Below, piece after piece: positions 1 to 6,119 of a DNA stretch of 10,008 bases. The DNA comes from Desulfobacterales bacterium (GTDB lineage Bacteria > Desulfobacterota > Desulfobacteria > Desulfobacterales > JASFBJ01). The notes under the pieces were generated by a model. That model saw only the letters and a list, made by a program, of their open reading frames with translations, ran no database searches and was not told the origin of the DNA. The stretch is taken from the NCBI GenBank assembly GCA_030149585.1, contig JASFBJ010000126.1, positions 1-10,008 of the forward strand. Direction: 5' to 3'. How positions within the stretch are numbered: the stretch's first letter is position 1; each line of letters opens with the position of its first letter. The translations under genes were made by a program, and so were the position numbers.

Positions 1-278
1 TCCAGTTTAAATGAAATCTGATCATCTTTAAATCCATGGTTAAGGCATTCCTTTTTGGCATCCTCAAGGGCTTTACGCCCCCCGGCTTCATACTGGGTTT
101 TTTGTTTGGCTTGCAGTTTCTTTCCCATTGCGTCATCCCAGGATATGGCCGCCCTCGGGTGTGAATAGTACAGGGTAATGTGCATCTTTTTTTTGTTTGT
201 AAAGAAATTCCCCACAAACTTTACGCCGAATAATGCACTGCTTTGTTCGCTGACCGTTACCAAAAGATGTTTATCCAT
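1..278 (-). CDS. UspA-like universal stress protein, N-terminal part (truncated by window edge)
   Basis: The minus strand reads ATG at 278 and stays open to base 1, giving about 92 residues with no stop. The protein begins MDKHLLVTVSEQSSALFGVK, then reads NFFTNKKKMHITLYYSHPRA. This is the first beta strand, helix and second strand pattern of a divergent Usp fold. An AGGAGA ribosome-binding site lies about 9 bases before the ATG. The second half, which would carry the glycine-rich nucleotide-binding loop if present, is outside the window, so ATP binding cannot be judged. A lysine-rich helical stretch (QAKQKTQYEAGGRKALEDAKKE) follows. Usp proteins are soluble cytoplasmic dimers induced by stress or growth arrest; the exact role here is unknown. 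The family call is by pattern recognition and the N-terminus alone is weakly diagnostic. Confidence 0.65.
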   Translation of the reverse strand, partial: MDKHLLVTVSEQSSALFGVKFVGNFFTNKKKMHITLYYSHPRAAISWDDAMGKKLQAKQKTQYEAGGRKALEDAKKECLNHGFKDDQISFKL

Positions 279-316
279 TAAACTTTTCTCCTGTATGTGA
301 TCTGTTTAAATAAAAA

Positions 317-345
317 TAGATACACTTTTAAGCCATTTTTGCCAA
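317..345 (-). promoter_or_regulatory. Candidate sigma70-type promoter for the UspA-like gene
   Basis: On the minus strand TTGGCA (345-340) is followed after 17 bases by TATCTA (322-317). This would start transcription near 310 and leave a leader of about 30 nt before the ATG at 278. Spacing and position are right, but the -10 hexamer is poor and the region is AT-rich, so this is only a candidate. Confidence 0.35.
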
Positions 346-491
346 AATTGAATATTATCGGGGTATTGATCCGCATGCAAGAAAAATGTATATTTTCACA
401 GTGAATCAGGAAGGCGAGGCTCTGTCCAAAAGGTTAGTACAAAAGCTAATGGCAAAATAAAGCAGGAGCTTTAATATACTTATTATATGTA

Positions 492-518
492 TTGACATGC
501 TGCAAAGATAAATATAGT
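492..518 (+). promoter_or_regulatory. Candidate promoter for the CBS-ACT gene
   Basis: TTGACA (492-497) is a consensus -35 hexamer. TATAGT (513-518) follows after 15 bases, which is shorter than the preferred 17. If used, it gives a leader of about 140 nt that contains the 560-594 repeats. Confidence 0.25.
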
Positions 519-559
519 AAAAAATTATGTCTTAATATGTGAGACCCTTTTGGAAGATG

Positions 560-594
560 TTCAGGTTTTATTCAGGTTCTTTTTATTCAAGTTC
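560..594 (+). repeat. Short direct repeats upstream of the CBS-ACT gene
   Basis: TTCAGGTT occurs at 560-567 and 571-578, and the variant TTCAAGTT at 586-593. Seen another way, the 14-mer TTTTATTCAGGTTC (566-579) recurs at 581-594 with one mismatch, a 15-bp period. Such phased half-sites can be binding sites for a regulator, or may simply be slippage in AT-rich DNA. Confidence 0.5.
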
Positions 595-665
595 CAGGAG
601 TATTAATTTTTTTTACTAACCATATCGTAAAACCCCCAAGTATTACACTAAAAAGGTGTTAAATT

Positions 666-1280
666 ATGTATCTTAAAGATGTAATGAGTAAAAATGTAAT
701 TTCAATAACAAGAGAAACAACTCTTAAGGGTGCACACCATATAATGTCTTTTCACGGTATAAGACATCTGCCGGTTATTGATAAAGGGAAAGTTGTAGGA
801 TTATTGTCGGAAGCAGACTGCCGGCAGATAATAGACGAAATAGCATCTGATCCTCAAGCCCACAGAGTGTGGAAAACCTCAGCCGCTGAATTTATGACAA
901 AAGATTATATTTCTGCACCTCAAGATGCTTTTCTAAGAAGGGTTGCCGTAAAGCTGATAAATAATGAAAAATCAGCTGTTCTGGTTTTTGAAGATGATGA
1001 TCTTGTCGGTATTGCCACAATTAAGGATATGTTTAATCTTATAATTAATATTATGGAATTTGATGAACCAGGTGTCAGAATTCAGATAAAAAATGCAAAA
1101 AAAGATCTGATAAATGTCTTTAAAATTCTGATAGATCAAAAAGAAGAAATAAAATCATTTTATTATGTACCATATACGGACGGCACCAAAGCAGCACATA
1201 TTAGACTGGGTGAAACAAATACTGAAGAGATTAAAAAATTATTTAAAAAAGAGGACGTAACTATCAGAATTGAGGAATAG
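666..1280 (+). CDS. CBS-CBS-ACT domain protein (AcuB-like)
   Basis: The product has 204 residues. CBS domain 1 spans about residues 3-58, with DVM near its start and GIRHLPVID and VVGLLSEAD inside. CBS domain 2 spans about 72-129 (EFMTKDYISAP, SAVLVFEDDDLVGIATIKD). The C-terminal part (about 135-204) begins GVRIQIK and has the beta-alpha-beta pattern of an ACT-like domain. This order matches the AcuB-type family. CBS pairs bind adenine nucleotides and ACT domains usually bind small ligands such as amino acids, so a soluble regulatory sensor is likely; its partner cannot be read from the sequence. No transporter or enzyme domain is fused. The ATG at 666 is preceded by AGGTG. The gene looks clearly more AT-rich than the convergent nifJ. 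Its last codons lie inside a 21-bp tandem duplication. Confidence 0.85.
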   Translation: MYLKDVMSKNVISITRETTLKGAHHIMSFHGIRHLPVIDKGKVVGLLSEADCRQIIDEIASDPQAHRVWKTSAAEFMTKDYISAPQDAFLRRVAVKLINNEKSAVLVFEDDDLVGIATIKDMFNLIINIMEFDEPGVRIQIKNAKKDLINVFKILIDQKEEIKSFYYVPYTDGTKAAHIRLGETNTEEIKKLFKKEDVTIRIEE

Positions 1281-1306
1281 CAGGGCAGAATTGAGGAATA
1301 GCAGGG
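1265..1306 (+). repeat. Perfect 21-bp tandem duplication across the CBS-ACT stop codon
   Basis: Bases 1265-1285 and 1286-1306 are identical (CAGAATTGAGG followed by AATAGCAGGG). The unit is 21 bp, a multiple of three, so both copies present the codons for R-I-E-E and a TAG stop in the same frame. The first TAG (1278-1280) ends the gene; the second copy lies in the 3' untranslated region, and its last bases form the left arm of the following terminator. Confidence 0.95.
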
Positions 1307-1329
1307 GCGGTTTCTAAACTCGCCCCTGC
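1301..1329. terminator. Hairpin terminator between convergent CBS-ACT and nifJ genes
   Basis: GCAGGGGCG (1301-1309) pairs perfectly with CGCCCCTGC (1321-1329) around an 11-base loop. On the plus strand it is followed by a T-rich run (AATTTT, then TATTTTATTTTT up to 1355). On the minus strand it is followed by TATTCCTCAATTCT. It is therefore a plausible terminator for the plus-strand gene and possibly for nifJ too. Confidence 0.7.
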
Positions 1330-1354
1330 CCAATTTTGCAGAGTATTTTATTTT

Positions 1355-1370
1355 TGGCTGAAAACAGCCA
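1355..1370 (-). other. Small hairpin in the nifJ 3' region
   Basis: TGGCTG and CAGCCA form a perfect 6-bp stem with a four-base loop (AAAA on the plus strand, TTTT on the minus). On the minus strand it is followed by A residues, so it is not a classical terminator by itself. It is the second of three successive stem-loops after the nifJ reading frame. Confidence 0.5.
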
Positions 1371-1385
1371 GGGTCTCTAAATGTT

Positions 1386-1406
1386 GCCGAAGGGTTATTC
1401 TTCGGC
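1386..1406 (-). other. Stem-loop containing the nifJ stop codon
   Basis: On the minus strand GCCGAAG and CTTCGGC form a perfect 7-bp stem around the loop AATAACC, which contains the TAA stop of nifJ (1397-1395). No T-run follows directly. A 3' mRNA-stabilising hairpin is possible. Confidence 0.5.
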
Positions 1407-4400
1407 CATTTTTTTCAGCTTTGCATAACGGGCCATGAATTCATCCTCCAGCCTTGCGTGCAACTTTTTGGCCTCTTCAGGAAAAGTCTTTTGCAGCGAA
1501 GCATAGCGAACCTCTCCAGCCAGAAAATCCTGTAAGGTTCCATCCGGTTTTTTTGAATCCAGGACAAAAGGATTTTTCCCATCAGCAGTCAGTTGGGGAT
1601 TATATCGGTACAGAGGCCAGTAACCGGATAATACAGCCAGTTTGGCTTCCTCCTGGGATTTTCCCATCCCTTTTTTAATGCCGTGATTAATACAGGGAGA
1701 ATAGGCCATGATTAAAGATGGGCCATTATAGCTTTCTGCTTCAGAAAAAGCCTTTATAAGCTGCTGCTTATTGGCTCCCATCGACACATTGGCTACGTAT
1801 GCATAGCCATAGGTCATGGCCATGGCGCCCAGATCTTTTTTAGCGGTCTTTTTCCCTGAAGCGGCAAATTTTGCGACTGATCCTGTAGGCGTTGCTTTGG
1901 AAGCTTGTCCGCCGGTATTGGAGTATACTTCTGTATCAAAAACAAGAATATTAATATCTTCACCAGTGGCTAATATATGATCAATACCCCCAAATGAAAT
2001 ATCGTAAGCAGACCCGTCTCCCAAAAAAATCCAGTAGGATTTTTTAGTGAATAATTTTTTTAGCGTTAAAATTTCAGACAAAAGAGGATCTGCCGAATAT
2101 TGAGGCAGCAAAGATTTTAACTGATCCCCGTATTTTCGGGAGCCTCTTGCATCCAGTCTGTTTTCAAGCCAGCCGCTAAGGGCTTTTTTAAGCGTTGAAT
2201 CAAGGCCCTCAATTATTAATGCCTGTTCTATTATTTTTATAAGCCGCCGACGTTGCTGGAATTCGCCTAAAAACATGCCATAGGTAAATTCAGCAGGGTC
2301 TTCAAAGAGCGAGTTGCCCCAGGTAGGGCCAAAACCGTCGCTATTCACACAATAGGGAATAGCCGGAGCTGAACCACCCCAGATGGAAGTGCAGCCGGTG
2401 GCATTTCCAATCACCATTCTTTCTCCAAACAGCTGGGTTAATAATTTGGCATAAGGTGTTTCGCCGCAGCCGGCGCAGGCTCCGGAGAACTCCAGGAGCG
2501 GCTGGCAGAACTGGCTTCCTTTGACCGAGTTTCTTTTTAGCAGGTTATCCCGGATGGGCAGGCTAAGACTATACTTATGGTTGGGAATTTCGGCTGCTGT
2601 CTGAGTAACCAGAGGTTTCATAACCAGGGCGCTTTTTTTAGCCGGGCAGATATCCGCACAGTTTCCACAACCCAGGCAATCCAGGGTATTGACCTGAATT
2701 CTGAAAGAAAATCCTTTTAACTCTTTACCCGTGGCCTTTTTAACCGCAAATCCCCGGGGTGCGGAAGAAACCTCTTTTTCGCTAAGTAATACCGGACGAA
2801 TAGCTGCATGAGGACAAACCATGGCGCACTGGTTGCATTGAATGCAATTATCCATAATCCACTCCGGCACCATAATGGCAACGCCCCGTTTTTCATATTT
2901 TGAGGTGTCCACAGGAAAAATTCCATCGGGCTGAAAAGCACTGACCGGCAGCTTGTCTCCCTGCTGGGCCAGAATCGGTTGCATTATATCTTTAACAAAG
3001 GCCGGCTCATCTTTTTCAGTTGCCGGTTCTAAAGCAGCTATGTCCCAGGAGGCTGGATAATCGATCTCAGTTAGATTTTCAAGGGTTTTATCAACGGCGT
3101 TTTGGTTCATCTTAACGATGTTTTCACCTTTTTTACCAAACATCTTTTGAATTTGATCTTTTAAATAGGAGATTGCTTCTTCAACAGGGATCACATTGGC
3201 TGCCTTGAAAAAAGCAGTTTGCATGATCATGTTGATGCGGCCTCCCAGGCCAACCTCTCCGGCAATTTTAACAGCATCAATATTATAAAATTTCAGCTTT
3301 TTTTGAGCAATTTTCCTGCGCATGGCAGCCGGAAGCCTGGTTTCCATATCCGCCAGAGTCCAGTCGGAATTAAGCATGAAGATTCCACCATCCTTTATCC
3401 CTTCAAGCACATCGTAAGCATCTACATAGCTGGCTTTATGACAGGCAATATAATCTGCCGCATCAATAAGATAGGTGGATTGAATCGGCTTATTGCCAAA
3501 TCGCAGATGAGAGATGGTTATGCCGCCGGATTTTTTAGAATCATAGGCAAAATAAGCCTGGGCATACATGGGGGTGTTATCCCCGATGATCTTAATGGCT
3601 GTTTTGTTGGCGCCAACCGTACCATCAGCCCCAAGTCCCCAGAATTTACACTGTACGTTTCCGACAGGAGCCACATCAAGGCCCTCTTCCACTTCCAGAG
3701 AGGTGTATGTCAGATCATCGACAATTCCCACGGTAAAGTGATTTTTGGGGCCGGTTGAATTCATGTTGTCAAAGACAGCCTTGACCATGGATGGATTAAA
3801 CTCTTTGGAGCCCAGACCGTAACGGCCACTGATAATTCGCGGCATTTCACCCTGTTCTATAAATGCAGTACAAATATCCTGGTAAAGCGGATCACCTATG
3901 GCTCCTGGTTCTTTGGTGCGATCCAGCACGGTTATCCGGTCTGCAGTGGCCGGGATTGCCGCCAGCAGGTGACTGGCTGAAAAAGGACGATAAAGCCGAA
4001 CCTTTACCAGCCCTACACGTTGACCTTTTGCATTCAAATATGAAACAACCTCTTCAATGGTTTCACATGAAGAGCCCATTGCAATAATAATCCGGTCAGC
4101 TTCGGGATCACCCACATAATCAAACAGATTATATTTGCGCCCGGTTAACCGGCTAACTTTTTTCATATAATCTTCAACAATATCGGGAACTTTCAGATAA
4201 TAAAGATTGGCAGCTTCACGCCCCTGGAAATAAATATCAGGATTTTGAGCTGTTCCGCGTATTTCCGGGGTTTCAGGATTTACTCCGCGTGCCCTAAAGG
4301 CGGCCACCTTTTCCATATTTACCAGGCCGGCCATATCCTCATAATCGATCATCTCTATTTTTTGGATTTCATGAGAGGTTCTGAAACCATCAAAAAAGTG

Positions 4401-4904
4401 GATAAAGGGAATGCTGGATTCAATGGCGGCCAGATGGGTTATAAGACCCAAATCCATAACCTCTTGAACAGAGGCCGACGCTATCTGGGCAAAACCGGTT
4501 TGGCGCACGGCCATCACATCCTGGTGATCACCGAAAATTGAGAGAGCGTGACCGGCCACGGCCCGGGCTGTAACATGCAAAACAGCCGGCAAAATTTCTC
4601 CTGACATTTTATACATATTGGGAATCATAAGCAACAGACCCTGGGAGGCGGTAAAAGATGTGGTCAGGGCTCCGGCAGCCAGTGAGCCATGCACGGCCGC
4701 TGCAGCTCCTGCTTCAGACTGAAGCTGTCGGATAGTCATGGTTTGGCCGAAGATGTTTTTAAGGCCGTTGGCAGCCCACTCATCGGCAATTTCGCCAATG
4801 GGGGATGAAGGGGTTATTGGATAAATTGCGGCAACATCACTCATAGCATAAGCCACATGGGCTGCTGCAGTATTACCGTCGATGGTTTTCATGGTTTTTG
4901 CCAT
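1395..4904 (-). CDS. nifJ: Pyruvate:ferredoxin (flavodoxin) oxidoreductase, full-length
   Basis: The 1169-residue single-chain enzyme converts pyruvate, CoA and oxidised ferredoxin to acetyl-CoA, CO2 and reduced ferredoxin in the cytoplasm. Domain order is: N-terminal pyrimidine-binding domain with YPITP (28-32; Thr31, Glu64 and Arg114 match known substrate and TPP contacts); transketolase-C-like domain (about 260-400); gamma domain (about 410-600, GADGTVGANK); EKR linker; ferredoxin-like domain with CxxCxxCxxxC at 687-697 and 743-753; and TPP domain with GDGS (962-965). The third cluster's cysteines are C810, C813, C838 and C1071, nearly D. africanus numbering. All three 4Fe-4S clusters therefore look intact. 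It lacks the C-terminal extension of the D. africanus enzyme (1232 residues) and ends like the E. coli-type enzyme. The start has an AAAGGAG site 9 bases upstream. It is monocistronic in view, divergent from the TetR gene and convergent with the CBS-ACT gene. Confidence 0.97.
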   Translation of the reverse strand: MAKTMKTIDGNTAAAHVAYAMSDVAAIYPITPSSPIGEIADEWAANGLKNIFGQTMTIRQLQSEAGAAAAVHGSLAAGALTTSFTASQGLLLMIPNMYKMSGEILPAVLHVTARAVAGHALSIFGDHQDVMAVRQTGFAQIASASVQEVMDLGLITHLAAIESSIPFIHFFDGFRTSHEIQKIEMIDYEDMAGLVNMEKVAAFRARGVNPETPEIRGTAQNPDIYFQGREAANLYYLKVPDIVEDYMKKVSRLTGRKYNLFDYVGDPEADRIIIAMGSSCETIEEVVSYLNAKGQRVGLVKVRLYRPFSASHLLAAIPATADRITVLDRTKEPGAIGDPLYQDICTAFIEQGEMPRIISGRYGLGSKEFNPSMVKAVFDNMNSTGPKNHFTVGIVDDLTYTSLEVEEGLDVAPVGNVQCKFWGLGADGTVGANKTAIKIIGDNTPMYAQAYFAYDSKKSGGITISHLRFGNKPIQSTYLIDAADYIACHKASYVDAYDVLEGIKDGGIFMLNSDWTLADMETRLPAAMRRKIAQKKLKFYNIDAVKIAGEVGLGGRINMIMQTAFFKAANVIPVEEAISYLKDQIQKMFGKKGENIVKMNQNAVDKTLENLTEIDYPASWDIAALEPATEKDEPAFVKDIMQPILAQQGDKLPVSAFQPDGIFPVDTSKYEKRGVAIMVPEWIMDNCIQCNQCAMVCPHAAIRPVLLSEKEVSSAPRGFAVKKATGKELKGFSFRIQVNTLDCLGCGNCADICPAKKSALVMKPLVTQTAAEIPNHKYSLSLPIRDNLLKRNSVKGSQFCQPLLEFSGACAGCGETPYAKLLTQLFGERMVIGNATGCTSIWGGSAPAIPYCVNSDGFGPTWGNSLFEDPAEFTYGMFLGEFQQRRRLIKIIEQALIIEGLDSTLKKALSGWLENRLDARGSRKYGDQLKSLLPQYSADPLLSEILTLKKLFTKKSYWIFLGDGSAYDISFGGIDHILATGEDINILVFDTEVYSNTGGQASKATPTGSVAKFAASGKKTAKKDLGAMAMTYGYAYVANVSMGANKQQLIKAFSEAESYNGPSLIMAYSPCINHGIKKGMGKSQEEAKLAVLSGYWPLYRYNPQLTADGKNPFVLDSKKPDGTLQDFLAGEVRYASLQKTFPEEAKKLHARLEDEFMARYAKLKKMAEE

Positions 4905-5006
4905 TTTAGCAACTCCTTTAAATTACAAGTAATTAATGAATATAGCTCCATAGAAATCCAAAAAATAAGCAAAGCCTATGAAGACGAAATTAAATATTTA
5001 TATGAG

Positions 5007-5012
5007 ATTATA
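5007..5012 (-). promoter_or_regulatory. Candidate -10 element for nifJ
   Basis: The minus strand carries a perfect TATAAT (5012-5007) about 100 bases before the nifJ start, but no recognisable -35 hexamer lies 16-18 bases upstream. It could need an activator, or it may be chance in AT-rich DNA. No sigma54-type GG-N10-GC pair was found in the same stretch. Confidence 0.25.
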
Positions 5013-5100
5013 GAGATATTCACCATAATCGGTTTTTTTCAGACAGCCTTTAGCAATTTTTTTTAAGAAAGCTGCCAAGCTAAAAATATTCTTGCCTACC

Positions 5101-5132
5101 AAGAAACTCTTTCGATCAATCGCAAGTTTCTT
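5101..5132. repeat. Interrupted dyad symmetry upstream of nifJ
   Basis: AAGAAACT (5101-5108) is the reverse complement of AGTTTCTT (5125-5132), and inside them CGAT (5113-5116) mirrors ATCG (5119-5122). The two nested arms could form a hairpin in a long nifJ leader or serve as a protein-binding site. No T-run follows on either strand, so it is not a terminator. Confidence 0.45.
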
Positions 5133-5163
5133 ATAGGGAAAAATGGCGCCGCGAAATATAAAG

Positions 5164-5231
5164 CTCGTTCCCATGCTCCAGCGTAGGAACCCTATGTGGT
5201 ATGTATTCCTGCGCTGGAGCATGGGAACGAG
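5164..5231. repeat. Inverted REP pair (REPIN/BIME-like element)
   Basis: A 20-bp arm starting CTCGTTCCCATGC (5164-5183) is perfectly complementary to 5212-5231. After a T.G position (5184/5211) a further 5 bp pair (AGGAA 5185-5189 with TTCCT 5206-5210), leaving a 16-base loop. Each arm also has its own smaller dyad: GTTCC (5167-5171) against GGAAC (5186-5190) in the left arm, and TTCC against GGAA in the right arm. That two-level symmetry, and the core GTTCCCA-GC...GC-GGAAC, are typical of REP units mobilised by single-stranded (Y1-type RAYT/TnpA-REP) transposases. No such transposase is in the window, so the element would have been mobilised in trans. Confidence 0.8.
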
Positions 5232-5388
5232 AAATATTAAACAGCAATTTTATATATCAATTTCATAAAAGGCAATTAATTAATCACCTAAAATTAAATT
5301 TAGTTGGTAAATAATCCGCACAGCATCTAAAATATTCTTATTGCAGGGTTCGTCCCCTTTAGCTCAACTGAATTATATTTTTAAATTA

Positions 5389-5416
5389 TTGACAATTTCA
5401 TTTTTCTGTGTATATT
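5389..5416 (+). promoter_or_regulatory. Sigma70-type promoter for the tetR-purH-like pair
   Basis: TTGACA (5389-5394), a 16-base spacer and TATATT (5411-5416) form the best promoter match in the window. The start would be near 5423, giving a leader of about 67 nt before the ATG at 5490. Confidence 0.6.
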
Positions 5417-5428
5417 ATCATAATAAAT

Positions 5429-5454
5429 ATTAGCCAACTACTTGATTTGCTAAT
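5429..5454 (+). promoter_or_regulatory. Dyad in the TetR leader, possible autoregulatory operator
   Basis: ATTAGC (5429-5434) and GCTAAT (5449-5454) form a perfect 6-bp dyad just downstream of the predicted start site, where a TetR-family dimer could block its own transcription. A T-run follows (TTTTTT, 5453-5458), so a weak attenuator is the alternative reading. Confidence 0.3.
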
Positions 5455-5489
5455 TTTTTACTATAAAATAACTTTAAGGAAATATAATT

Positions 5490-6119
5490 ATGGGAATTCA
5501 AGAAAGAAAAGAGCGGGAAAAAGAAAGACGGCGTCAACAGATTATTGTTGCTGCTAAAAAAGTTTTTTCAGATAAGGGGTTTAACAAGGCAACCATGGAG
5601 GATATTGCCACTGAAGCTGAACTGAGCCCCGGAACCTTATATCTTTATTTTAAAAATAAAGAAGAGTTATACGCCTCCCTGTCATTGAGAATCCTGCAAT
5701 ATTTAAATTTGCGTCTGGCCCATGTAAACAAAGACGCTGACCTGCCCCCGGATAAAAAAATAGACGGATTATTGGAGGCTATGCATGATGTTTATGATTT
5801 TGACCCAATGATTATTATTAATATGTTTCATCTTCAATCCAGTGAAACATTAAGAAATCTGTCTCCAGAGGTTATGGATGAAATCAAAGAGCTGGCCGGC
5901 AGTTCAATAGCCGCTATTGCCAAGATATTTGCATGCGGCATTAAGCAGGGCGCGTATATTGATCAACATCCAACAGCCCTGGCGGATATTTTCTGGTCCC
6001 TTTTTTCAGGAGTAATTCTTTGGGAAACCAGTAAAAATGTTATTGATAAGAAAAAAGATTATCTGAAGAAAACTATGGATCTGGCTTTTAAAATATTTAT
6101 TAACGGTATAAGCAAATGA
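5490..6119 (+). CDS. TetR/AcrR-family transcriptional regulator
   Basis: The 209-residue protein starts with a basic helix (ERKEREKERRRQQIIVAAKK). The TetR-type helix-turn-helix follows at about residues 20-65: VFSDKGFNKATMEDIA, then the recognition helix in LSPGTLYLYFKNKEELY. The rest (about 66-209) is a helical ligand-binding and dimerisation domain typical in size but too divergent for me to name the ligand. TetR proteins are dimeric repressors released by a small molecule. The gene overlaps the following PurH-like gene by ATGA (6116-6119), so the two are co-translated. It is divergent from nifJ, with 585 bp between them. Regulation of its own operon is likely; control of nifJ is only possible. 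AAGGA lies about 10 bases before the ATG. Confidence 0.92.
   Translation: MGIQERKEREKERRRQQIIVAAKKVFSDKGFNKATMEDIATEAELSPGTLYLYFKNKEELYASLSLRILQYLNLRLAHVNKDADLPPDKKIDGLLEAMHDVYDFDPMIIINMFHLQSSETLRNLSPEVMDEIKELAGSSIAAIAKIFACGIKQGAYIDQHPTALADIFWSLFSGVILWETSKNVIDKKKDYLKKTMDLAFKIFINGISK

Larger units (their letters stand above)
279..665. other. Intergenic region between divergent UspA-like and CBS-ACT genes
   Basis: This 387-bp AT-rich stretch holds no convincing gene. It contains the candidate minus-strand promoter at 317-345, a candidate plus-strand promoter at 492-518, and short T-rich direct repeats at 560-594. A weak ribosome-binding site (AGGTG, about 652-657) lies just before the ATG at 666. 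No tRNA, riboswitch or terminator was recognised. Confidence 0.6.
4905..5489. other. 585-bp intergenic region between divergent nifJ and TetR genes
   Basis: No gene is supported here; the open frames on both strands are short, low in complexity and lack ribosome-binding sites. It holds, in order, the nifJ ribosome-binding site and a candidate -10 element (5007-5012), a dyad (5101-5132), an inverted REP pair (5164-5231), a good plus-strand promoter (5389-5416) and a dyad in the TetR leader (5429-5454). Confidence 0.65.

Noticed and set aside
425..554. TCCAAAAGG at 425-433 and its reverse complement at 546-554, possible ends of a small mobile element
   Set aside because: Only 9 bp match, with no flanking target duplication or extended terminal repeats; likely chance in AT-rich DNA.
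3219..3758. 179-codon plus-strand open frame inside nifJ, and similar antisense frames in nifJ and dnaK
   Set aside because: All lie opposite well-conserved coding sequence, have no family features, and are expected shadow frames.
4998..5222. 74-codon minus-strand open frame between nifJ and tetR
   Set aside because: It starts inside the REP inverted repeat, is rich in low-complexity AT codons and has no ribosome-binding site.
5341..5372. tRNA-like string GGTTCGTCCCC followed by TTTAGCTCAACTG
   Set aside because: T-arm-like and D-arm-like pieces appear in the wrong order, with no acceptor stem or anticodon arm; chance resemblance.
5301..5440. TAGTTGG (5301-5307) and CCAACTA (5434-5440) as a looping operator pair
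   Set aside because: A 7-bp inverted match over 130 bp is expected by chance and has no further symmetry.
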